DNA from: Variovorax sp. OK212
Lineage (GTDB): Bacteria; Pseudomonadota; Gammaproteobacteria; Burkholderiales; Burkholderiaceae_C
Direction: 5' to 3'
NCBI RefSeq assembly: GCF_900112425.1
Contig: NZ_FOLP01000001.1
Span: 620,001-684,000, forward strand
DNA length: 64,000 bases
The notes beneath the pieces were generated by a model. It saw only the letters and a program-made list of their open reading frames with translations, searched no databases and was not told where the DNA came from. Below, piece after piece: positions 7,159 to 14,203 of this stretch. The position numbers were made by a program, and so were the translations under genes. The first letter of the stretch is position 1, and each line of letters begins with the position of its first letter.

Positions 7159-8595
7159 ATGGCTGAATTCCACGAGATTTCCCCCAACGCACCGGCCAGC
7201 GAGAAGCTGCTCAACTGGGTCGACAACCGATTCCCGCTGACCAAGCTCTGGAACGACCAGTGGGGCAAGTACTACGCACCGAAGAACTTCAACTTCTGGT
7301 ACATCTTCGGCTCGCTGGCGATGCTGGTCCTCGTGATCCAGATCGTCACCGGCATCTTCCTCGTCATGCACTACAAGCCCGACGCGAACCAGGCGTTCGC
7401 ATCGGTCGAGTACATCATGCGCGACGTGCCCTGGGGCTGGCTCATCCGCTACATCCACTCGACGGGCGCCTCGGCGTTCTTCATCGTGGTGTACCTGCAC
7501 ATGTTCCGCGGCCTCATGTACGGCAGCTACCGCAAGCCGCGCGAGCTGATCTGGGTGTTCGGCTGCGCGATCTTCCTGTGCCTGATGGCCGAAGCCTTCA
7601 TGGGCTACCTGCTGCCCTGGGGCCAGATGTCCTACTGGGGCGCCCAGGTGATCGTGAACCTGTTCGCGGCCATCCCGTTCATCGGTCCCGACTTGGCCCT
7701 GCTGATCCGCGGCGACTACGTGGTGAGCGACGCCACGCTGAACCGCTTCTTCAGCTTCCACGTGATCGCCGTGCCGCTGGTGCTGCTCGGCCTGGTGGTG
7801 GCCCACCTGATCGCGCTGCACGAAGTGGGTTCGAACAACCCCGACGGCATCGAGATCAAGGCCAACCGCGGCCCCGACGGCCATCCGGTGGACGGCATTC
7901 CGTCGCATCCGTACTACACGGTGCACGACATCTTCGGCGTGGTGGTGTTCCTCACGATCTTCTCGGCGGTGATCTTCTTCGCCCCTGAAGCCGGCGGGTA
8001 CTTCCTCGAATACAACAACTTCATTCCGGCCGACTCGCTGAAGACGCCGAACCACATCGCACCGGTGTGGTACTTCACGCCTTTCTATTCGATGCTGCGC
8101 GCAACCACCGACGACATGGTCAACGTGTTCTCGCTGATCATCGCGGCGGCGGCCATCTGGAACTTCGTCAAGGGCAAGTCGGGCATGGGCCTGAAGATCG
8201 CGGGCGTCGTCGTGGCGGTCGTGGCCGTCTTCCTGCTGAAGACCTTCGACGCCAAGTTCTGGGGCGTGGTCGTGATGGGCGGCTCGGTCATCATCCTGTT
8301 CTTCCTGCCGTGGCTCGACCACAGCGAAGTCAAGTCGATCCGCTACCGTCCCGGCTGGCACAAGTACGTGTACGGCGTCTTCGTGTTCTTCTTCCTGGTC
8401 CTCGGCTACCTGGGCATCCAGCCGCCGGGCGTCTGGGGCAACCTGGTCATCGGCTCCTTCGCCCTGGACATCGCGCAGACCATCTCGCAGATCGGCACGC
8501 TCTTCTACTTCGGCTTCTTCCTGCTGATGCCGTGGTGGAGCCGCAAGGGCGAGTTCAAGGCCGTGCCCGAGCGCGTGGTCTTCGCCGCCCATTGA
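7159..8595 (+). CDS. petB: Cytochrome b subunit of the bc1 complex
   Basis: 478 residues and highly hydrophobic, with eight or more membrane helices. Paired histidines for the two b hemes are visible in helices B and D (YIHSTGASAFFIVVYLHMF; FFSFHVIAVPLVLLGLVVAHL). A Qo-site PDW/PEWY-type segment is represented near HIAPVWYFTPFYSML. It catalyses quinol oxidation and quinone reduction in the inner membrane. The length is normal for the betaproteobacterial form, which carries C-terminal helices beyond the mitochondrial core. It sits between petA and petC with short gaps and is clearly co-transcribed. Confidence 0.98.
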   Translation: MAEFHEISPNAPASEKLLNWVDNRFPLTKLWNDQWGKYYAPKNFNFWYIFGSLAMLVLVIQIVTGIFLVMHYKPDANQAFASVEYIMRDVPWGWLIRYIHSTGASAFFIVVYLHMFRGLMYGSYRKPRELIWVFGCAIFLCLMAEAFMGYLLPWGQMSYWGAQVIVNLFAAIPFIGPDLALLIRGDYVVSDATLNRFFSFHVIAVPLVLLGLVVAHLIALHEVGSNNPDGIEIKANRGPDGHPVDGIPSHPYYTVHDIFGVVVFLTIFSAVIFFAPEAGGYFLEYNNFIPADSLKTPNHIAPVWYFTPFYSMLRATTDDMVNVFSLIIAAAAIWNFVKGKSGMGLKIAGVVVAVVAVFLLKTFDAKFWGVVVMGGSVIILFFLPWLDHSEVKSIRYRPGWHKYVYGVFVFFFLVLGYLGIQPPGVWGNLVIGSFALDIAQTISQIGTLFYFGFFLLMPWWSRKGEFKAVPERVVFAAH

Positions 8596-8630
8596 GAACC
8601 AGAAGCGCCAAGAGAGCTGAGAGAAACACG

Positions 8631-9404
8631 ATGAAGAAAAGCATTTCCGGCTGGCTCGCGGTCCTGGGTCTCGCACTGGGCCTGACCTTTTCCGCGGCGG
8701 CATCGGCAGAGTCCGAGGGCATTGCGTGGGACAAGGCGCCCAACAAGACCAACGACGTGGCCGCCCTGCAGAACGGCGCCAAGCTGTTCGTCAACTACTG
8801 CCTGAACTGCCACTCGGCCGCGTTCATGCGCTACAACCGGCTGCAGGACATCGGCATCACCGAGCAGCAGATCAAGGACAACCTTCTGTTCACGACCGAC
8901 AAGGTCGGCGAGACCATGAAGGCCAACATCGACGTGCGCCAGGCCAAGGAATGGTTCGGCACCACGCCGCCCGACCTGACGCTGGTCGCCCGCTCGCGCG
9001 CCGGCCACGGCGGCACCGGCGCCGACTACCTCTACACTTACCTGCGCACCTACTACCGCGACGACACCAAGGCCACCGGCTGGAACAACCTCGTGTTCCC
9101 GAGCGTCGCCATGCCGAATCCCCTGTGGGAACTGCAAGGCGAACGCCGTCCGGTCTACGCCAAGATCGAACAGCACGGCCATGAAGCCGAAGTGTTCAAG
9201 GGCTGGGAACAAGTCACTCCCGGCACCCTGAGCACCGTGCAGTACGACAATGCGGTCGGCGACCTGGTCAGTTACCTGCAATGGATGGCCGAACCGGCAC
9301 AGAACACCCGCGTTCGCATCGGCGTCTGGGTGCTGCTGTTCCTGGCCATGTCGGTGGTATTTGTGTGGCGACTGAACGCCTCGTACTGGAAAGACGTCAA
9401 GTAG
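8631..9404 (+). CDS. petC: Cytochrome c1 subunit of the bc1 complex
   Basis: 257 residues. A cleavable signal peptide ends near residue 26 (AAASAES). The heme-binding CLNCH motif is at C57-H61, the distal methionine ligand probably lies in the FPSVAMPNPLWEL segment, and a C-terminal membrane anchor (VGVWVLLFLAMSVVFVWRL-type) is followed by YWKDVK. It accepts electrons from the Rieske protein and passes them to soluble cytochrome c. The ATG at 8631 starts exactly at the signal peptide. It is the last gene of petABC and is followed by a terminator. Confidence 0.97.
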   Translation: MKKSISGWLAVLGLALGLTFSAAASAESEGIAWDKAPNKTNDVAALQNGAKLFVNYCLNCHSAAFMRYNRLQDIGITEQQIKDNLLFTTDKVGETMKANIDVRQAKEWFGTTPPDLTLVARSRAGHGGTGADYLYTYLRTYYRDDTKATGWNNLVFPSVAMPNPLWELQGERRPVYAKIEQHGHEAEVFKGWEQVTPGTLSTVQYDNAVGDLVSYLQWMAEPAQNTRVRIGVWVLLFLAMSVVFVWRLNASYWKDVK

Positions 9405-9447
9405 TTCCGTCCACGCCGACCGGACGCCCCCTGGCATCCGGTCCCAC

Positions 9448-9479
9448 AGAGTGGGTTGCCAACGCGACCCACTCTTTTT
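9448..9479 (+). terminator. Rho-independent terminator of petABC
   Basis: Stem AGAGTGGGT (9448-9456) pairs with ACCCACTCT (9467-9475) around a 10-nt loop, followed by TTTTT. It sits 43 bp after the petC stop and 21 bp before sspA, so sspA probably has its own promoter or is reached by read-through. Confidence 0.88.
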
Positions 9480-9500
9480 GATTTTTAGGAGTCTCTCGCC

Positions 9501-10112
9501 ATGATGGTCTTGTATTCAGGAACGACCTGCCCGTTTTCCCACCGTTGCCGCTTCGTGTTGTTCGAAAAGGGCATGGACTTCGAGATTCGCGACGTCGATC
9601 TCTACAACAAGCCCGAAGACATCAGCGTGATGAATCCGTACGGCCAGGTGCCGATCCTGGTCGAGCGCGACCTGATCCTGTACGAGTCGAACATCATCAA
9701 CGAGTACATCGACGAGCGCTTCCCGCACCCCCAGCTGATGCCCGGCGACCCGGTCGACCGCGCCCGCGTGCGCCTGTTCCTGCTGAACTTCGAGAAGGAA
9801 CTGTTCGTGCACGTCTCGACGCTCGAGAACCGCACGACCAAGGGCAACGAAAAGGCCCTGGAAAAGGCCCGCTCGCACATCCGCGACCGCCTCACGCAGC
9901 TGGCACCCGTGTTCCTCAAGAACAAGTACATGCTGGGCGACAACTTCTCGATGCTCGACGTGGCCATCGCACCGCTGCTGTGGCGCCTGGACTACTACGG
10001 CATCGACCTCAGCAAGAACGCGGCACCGCTCTTGAAGTACGCCGAGCGCATCTTCTCGCGCCCGGCCTACATCGAAGCACTGACGCCTTCCGAAAAGGTC
10101 ATGCGAAAGTAA
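9501..10112 (+). CDS. sspA: Stringent starvation protein A (GST-fold RNA polymerase-associated regulator)
   Basis: 203 residues with a thioredoxin-like N-terminal domain (MVLYSGTTCPFSHRCRFVLFEKGM) and an all-helical glutathione-S-transferase C-terminal domain. SspA binds RNA polymerase and adjusts transcription under starvation and acid stress. The motif YGQVPILVERDLILYESNIINEYIDERFPHP is typical of SspA rather than a catalytic GST. A GGAG site lies before two adjacent ATG codons (9501 and 9504); either may be used. sspB follows 41 bp later, the standard sspA-sspB arrangement. Confidence 0.95.
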   Translation: MMVLYSGTTCPFSHRCRFVLFEKGMDFEIRDVDLYNKPEDISVMNPYGQVPILVERDLILYESNIINEYIDERFPHPQLMPGDPVDRARVRLFLLNFEKELFVHVSTLENRTTKGNEKALEKARSHIRDRLTQLAPVFLKNKYMLGDNFSMLDVAIAPLLWRLDYYGIDLSKNAAPLLKYAERIFSRPAYIEALTPSEKVMRK

Positions 10113-10153
10113 GTAAGCTTCGTGCCTGCTTTCTTCGCTTTTCGCAGTCTTTC

Positions 10154-10726
10154 ATGATCAACGCGCTCGAGTCGTCCTCCACCCGCCCGTACCTCATCCG
10201 GGCGCTGTACGAATGGTGCACCGACAACGGGTTCACGCCCTATGTCGCGGTGCAGGTCGACGACACCGTCCAGGTGCCGCGCGAGTACGTGAAGAACGGC
10301 GAGATCGTGCTCAACATCAGCTTCGACGCGACCAGTTCGCTCAAGCTCGGCAACGACTTCATCGAGTTCAAGGCCCGCTTCGCGGGCACGGCGCGTGAAA
10401 TCAGCGTGCCGGTGGGGCGCGTGATCGCCATCTACGCGCGCGAGAACGGGCAGGGCATGGCGTTTCCCGCGCCGGCGCCGTCGGTTCCCGCGGAGCACGG
10501 CGACGCCTCGGCCACCGTGCCGTCGTCGCCCCAGGGCCCGGCCCGCATGCCCTTGCGTGACGCTTCGCGCGGCACCGAAGGCGATGCAGGAAAGATCGTG
10601 CACCTGGTCACGGGCGAAGAGGGCGACGAAACGGTCGATGCCGGTTCGCCCGCCGACCCGGTCGACGAGCCGCCGCGCCCGCCGGTCGGCGGTGGCGCCA
10701 GGCCGTCGCTCAAGCGCGTCAAGTAG
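10154..10726 (+). CDS. sspB: ClpXP protease specificity-enhancing factor SspB
   Basis: 190 residues. The N-terminal substrate-binding domain (residues 1-110: STRPYLIRALYEWCTDNGFTPY … GNDFIEFKARFAG) delivers ssrA-tagged and other proteins to ClpXP. A long flexible linker follows, rich in Pro, Ala and acidic residues. The extreme C terminus RPSLKRVK (183-190) matches the ClpX-binding XB motif that ends SspB proteins. It is partner of the preceding sspA. The start at 10154 gives the canonical N terminus. Confidence 0.96.
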   Translation: MINALESSSTRPYLIRALYEWCTDNGFTPYVAVQVDDTVQVPREYVKNGEIVLNISFDATSSLKLGNDFIEFKARFAGTAREISVPVGRVIAIYARENGQGMAFPAPAPSVPAEHGDASATVPSSPQGPARMPLRDASRGTEGDAGKIVHLVTGEEGDETVDAGSPADPVDEPPRPPVGGGARPSLKRVK

Positions 10727-10788
10727 CCCCGGTCCGGCCGTCCCGGCCGGTGTTGCCAGGGCCACTAGAATCACGCACTGGAATTTCA

Positions 10789-10864
10789 GCCGCTTTAGCT
10801 CAATTGGTAGAGCACCCGCCTTGTAAGCGGAAGGTCGTCAGTTCGATTCCGACAAGCGGCACCA
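10789..10864 (+). tRNA. tRNA-Thr (anticodon UGU)
   Basis: 76 nt including an encoded CCA end. The acceptor stem GCCGCTT pairs with AAGCGGC. D arm, anticodon loop CTTGTAA (UGU), variable loop AGGTC and T arm (GTCAG-TTCGATT-CCGAC) all fold. The anticodon stem has one mismatched outer pair (C27 with A43); the other four pairs are intact. Confidence 0.96.
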
Positions 10865-10869
10865 CACAG

Positions 10870-10907
10870 AAAACCCCTGAGTCTTCACCGGCCCAGGGGT
10901 TTTTTCT
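10870..10907. terminator. Bidirectional Rho-independent terminator between tRNA-Thr and the SWIM gene
   Basis: An AAAACCCCTG arm pairs with CAGGGGTTTT. T-runs flank the stem on both strands (TTTTTT rightward, TTTTC leftward). It serves the tRNA transcript from the left and the five-gene leftward operon from the right, whose last stop codon is at 10908-10910. Confidence 0.88.
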
Positions 10908-13082
10908 TTATGCCGAGCCCTGCGCAGAGGCCGTCTGCGCCACGCCCTGCATCAGCAGGCCCAGCATCGCCAGCTGCGCCACCAGCGCAGGCCGGCGCGC
11001 TGAGCGCAGGTTCTCCAGCACGGCGCCCAGCAGCGCCGCGGCGCGCGCCAGCCCGGCCTGCTTCAGCCGCAGCACCTGCGCCTCGGCCCGCGTCAGCGCG
11101 CCCCCGCCCTGGTGCCGCAAACCCTGGCGCAACCACTGCGCCAGCAGCTCGAGCGTTTCACTGGCCAGCGCGTGCAGCGCGGGCACGTCGTCGACCTCGC
11201 TGTCCAGGCCCAGCGGCTGCGGCGCCACCGCCTCGACCTGCAGCACCACCGCGCGCTGCGCCGTCAGCAGGCTCAGCGGCTGCATCACGGCCTGGCCGCC
11301 TTGCAGGTGCACGGTGCCGGCCACGGCGCGCAGGGCGCCGTATTCACCGGCGAGGCTGCGCGCCAGCGCATCGACCGCGCCGGGGGCCACCGCGCGGTGC
11401 GGCAGCGCGAGGTGCAGCCGGCCTGCGTCGCTGCGCTCCGACGAGCCGTCCTCGGGCGCCTGTACCAATTCCGCATGCAGCACCTGCGCCGCCGCGTCCC
11501 AGTGGCTGCCCACCACTTCCATCCGCTCGAACGCCACCACGTGCAGTTGGCCCGAAGCCCCGGCCGACGCGCCGTTCGCTGCCTGGCGCGGCCGCACGAA
11601 ATCCGGCGGCGCCTCGCGCAGGTGGGCCACCAGCGCGGCCACGCTGTGCTGGCGCAGCGGCGCGACCAGGTCGTTCCACGAAGTGGGCGACAGCGGCAGC
11701 ACGCCCGTCTGCCGCGCGCCGGCCGTGATGTCGACCAGCCCGTTGGCGCGCCGCGTGGCCGTCTTGGTGATGACCTGCCCGCTCGCGAGCTGGCGCAGCG
11801 GAAAACCCGCCACGCGCCGGTTCATCAGCGCCTGTGCCGCGCCGCCGGCCGCGGCATCGGCCGCGCGCGACCACTGGCGCTCGAGCACCGTCACGTTCTG
11901 CGTGTCGGGGTCGGCGAAGAGAACGCTCGCGCCTTCTTCCGCGTCGTCGGACCAGAGCTCCGCACCAAGCGACACCAGCCGCAGGTGGTCGAGCGCGACC
12001 TCGCCCTTCACGCCCACGCCGAGGATCTGGCTGGCCAGCAGCGCGGGCCTTTCCCTTTGCGAAGGCCGGGGCTGCTCCGCATGCGCGGCGGCCTGCAGCC
12101 GCGCCCACAGCTCGGCCAGCACGCGCACCAGCCGCAGCGGCTCGAAGCGGCTGCTGCGCGCCTGCTGCGCCTGCAGCAGTTGCCACAGCTCGTCGAGCGC
12201 GTCGTCGATCCAGTTCCAGCCCAGCGCGCGCGACTGTTCGCGCACGGCCTCGAAGCGCGCGGCCAACGCCATCAGCGGCTGGCTCGAACCGTCGAGCCAG
12301 AGCGAGAGCAGCAGGGCGTCGATCTGCGTGCGCAAGGCGCGCGCCGCGTCGCCCTGCATCAGCAGTTGCTGCGCGACAGGCGCGTTGTCCGCGCCGGCCG
12401 ACGCGGGCGGAAGCACCTCGACCATCACCTCCGCCGAGCCCGGCGCGAGCGGGCCGGCCTGCCGGAACGCCCACACCGCGATGGCCACGTGCGCGCAGCC
12501 GCTGCCCTGCTTGCAGTCGCAGCGCGCGTGCACGAGCGAGCTGCGCGAGAAGAAGCGCACGCTGCACATCGGCAGCCGCGCCACCGGCGGTGCGCTGGCG
12601 CTGCGCCAGGCCTGCACGCCGACCACGGGCCGCGCGGCGGCCAGCCTGTTCGCCTGCTCGCGCACGGACGGCGCGAGGCTGGCCGCCAGCGCGGCGTCGT
12701 CGAACTGCGCGGGGCTCCAGGCACCGTCCGGCTCGGCCGGAGCCTCCGTGCCCGAAGCCGGCGCATCGGCCGCTGCCGAGGCAGACGACGAAGCCGCCTG
12801 TGCCTGGTACGCCAGCACCAGCATCACCCGGTGCCGGCACATGCCGCTCGCGGGGCAGCTGCACTGCGCGTCGCGCAGCGTGCGGCCCGGCGGCAGGCTG
12901 GTGCGCACGCCGTCGTCGAAGCTCGCCGTCACCGTGCCGTCCGCATTGCCTTCCAGCGCCGGCAGCAGGCCGGCCGCCACGTCCTTCTGCGCGCGCTTGA
13001 CGAAGCCCGCGTTGGCCAGCGCGGTCAACGCTTCGGGTGTCAGCTCGAGCAGGTCGGGGCGGGTTGCGATGCCCGCGCTCAT
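10908..13082 (-). CDS. SWIM zinc-finger protein (YehQ-like)
   Basis: 724 residues. Two CxC…CxH zinc-binding clusters are visible: C74/C76/C82/H84 (QCSCPASGMCRH) and C188/C190/C196/H198 (RCDCKQGSGCAH). The rest is helical and of no recognised enzyme family. SWIM domains bind nucleic acid or protein. The start codon overlaps the stop of the VWA gene (ATGA), which fixes the start and shows translational coupling. It is last gene of the five-gene operon; a SWIM protein also ends the E. coli yehL-M-P-Q series, which is known only by annotation. Function unknown. Confidence 0.85.
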   Translation of the reverse strand: MSAGIATRPDLLELTPEALTALANAGFVKRAQKDVAAGLLPALEGNADGTVTASFDDGVRTSLPPGRTLRDAQCSCPASGMCRHRVMLVLAYQAQAASSSASAAADAPASGTEAPAEPDGAWSPAQFDDAALAASLAPSVREQANRLAAARPVVGVQAWRSASAPPVARLPMCSVRFFSRSSLVHARCDCKQGSGCAHVAIAVWAFRQAGPLAPGSAEVMVEVLPPASAGADNAPVAQQLLMQGDAARALRTQIDALLLSLWLDGSSQPLMALAARFEAVREQSRALGWNWIDDALDELWQLLQAQQARSSRFEPLRLVRVLAELWARLQAAAHAEQPRPSQRERPALLASQILGVGVKGEVALDHLRLVSLGAELWSDDAEEGASVLFADPDTQNVTVLERQWSRAADAAAGGAAQALMNRRVAGFPLRQLASGQVITKTATRRANGLVDITAGARQTGVLPLSPTSWNDLVAPLRQHSVAALVAHLREAPPDFVRPRQAANGASAGASGQLHVVAFERMEVVGSHWDAAAQVLHAELVQAPEDGSSERSDAGRLHLALPHRAVAPGAVDALARSLAGEYGALRAVAGTVHLQGGQAVMQPLSLLTAQRAVVLQVEAVAPQPLGLDSEVDDVPALHALASETLELLAQWLRQGLRHQGGGALTRAEAQVLRLKQAGLARAAALLGAVLENLRSARRPALVAQLAMLGLLMQGVAQTASAQGSA

Positions 13083-14203
13083 GCCTGCACCTTCTCGGCC
13101 AGCCAGCCCGCGAGCTGGCCCGGCGTCATCGCGCCGATCTGCGCGCCTTCGCGCACCAGCCGCGCGGCCATCTCGCGGTCGTAGTTGGGCTCGGCCTTCG
13201 AGTCGAGCGCGGCCAGGCCCAGCACCTTGGCGCCCGACTCCACCAGCGCTTTCACGCGCCGCACCAGTTCGTGCGGGTTGGCGCCTTCGTAGAAGTCGCT
13301 CACCAGCACCACGATGCTCCTCGACGGATTGGCGATGAGCGACTGCGCATAGCCCACCGCCTTCGCGATGTCGGTGCCGCCGCCCAGCTGCACCTTCATC
13401 AGCAGCTCGACCGGGTCCGACACGTCGGCCGTCAGGTCGACCACCGCTGTGTCGAAGGCCACCAGCCGCGTGCGCATGCCGGGCAGCTGCCACAGGCAGG
13501 CGGCCATCACGGCGCTGTGGATCACCGAGTCGACCATCGAGCCGCTCTGGTCGATCAGCAGGATGATGTCCCACGGCTCGGCATGCCGCCTGGTGCGGCT
13601 GATGAACACCGGCCGTTCCACATAGAGCTTGCGGCGCTCCGGGTCGTAGCGGTGCAGGTTGGCCGCCAGCGTCTGCTTGAAGTCGAAGTTGCGCGCGATC
13701 TTCATGCGCGAGCGCCGGCGCCGGTCGCGGCTGCCGCTGAAGGCCTGGCGCACCTCGGTCGCGAGCTTTTCCATGATGCGGCGCACCACCTCGGCCACCA
13801 GCTTGCGCGCGGCGGCCAGCACCTCGGGGTTCATCAGGTGCTTGGTGTGCAGCACCGCGCGCAGCAGCGACTCCGAGGGCTCGATGCGCTCCAGCACCTC
13901 GAGGTTGGTCACCACCTCGTCGATGCCGTAGCGCTCGACTGCGTCCTGCTCCAGCCGCTCGATCACTTCCTTCGGAAAGAGCGTGTGGATGGTGTTGATC
14001 CAGTCCGGCGTGCTGAGCGCCGACGGGCCCAGGCCCGCGCTGCGTTCGCCGCGGCTCGCGCGGTCGCTGTCGCGGCCGTAGAGCCAGTCGAGCGCGGCAT
14101 CGGCGGCCTGCGCATCCGCGCTCAGGCCGCCGCAGGCCGCCTCGGCCGGGTCGCCCAGCAGCAGGCGCCAGCGCTGCAGCGGGTCGGGAATGTCGAGGCT
14201 CAT
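13079..14203 (-). CDS. VWA-domain protein (YehP-like), MoxR partner
   Basis: 374 residues. The C-terminal half is a von Willebrand A domain with a complete MIDAS opening D218-x-S220-x-S222 (LLIDQSGSM), a later threonine in GGGTDIAKA and an aspartate in LVSDFYEG. The N-terminal half is basic and helical. Family knowledge: VWA proteins encoded beside MoxR AAA+ ATPases act with them in metal-dependent assembly or chaperone complexes. Four-base overlaps at both ends (with the DUF5682 and SWIM genes) show tight coupling. The length is close to E. coli YehP. No membrane helix is visible, so it is probably cytoplasmic. Confidence 0.88.
   Translation of the reverse strand: MSLDIPDPLQRWRLLLGDPAEAACGGLSADAQAADAALDWLYGRDSDRASRGERSAGLGPSALSTPDWINTIHTLFPKEVIERLEQDAVERYGIDEVVTNLEVLERIEPSESLLRAVLHTKHLMNPEVLAAARKLVAEVVRRIMEKLATEVRQAFSGSRDRRRRSRMKIARNFDFKQTLAANLHRYDPERRKLYVERPVFISRTRRHAEPWDIILLIDQSGSMVDSVIHSAVMAACLWQLPGMRTRLVAFDTAVVDLTADVSDPVELLMKVQLGGGTDIAKAVGYAQSLIANPSRSIVVLVSDFYEGANPHELVRRVKALVESGAKVLGLAALDSKAEPNYDREMAARLVREGAQIGAMTPGQLAGWLAEKVQA

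Noticed and set aside
10753..10771. TTGCCA…TAGAAT as a promoter for tRNA-Thr
   Set aside because: The spacer is only 7 bp, far from the 16-18 bp needed; TAGAAT alone could be a -10, but no -35 was found.
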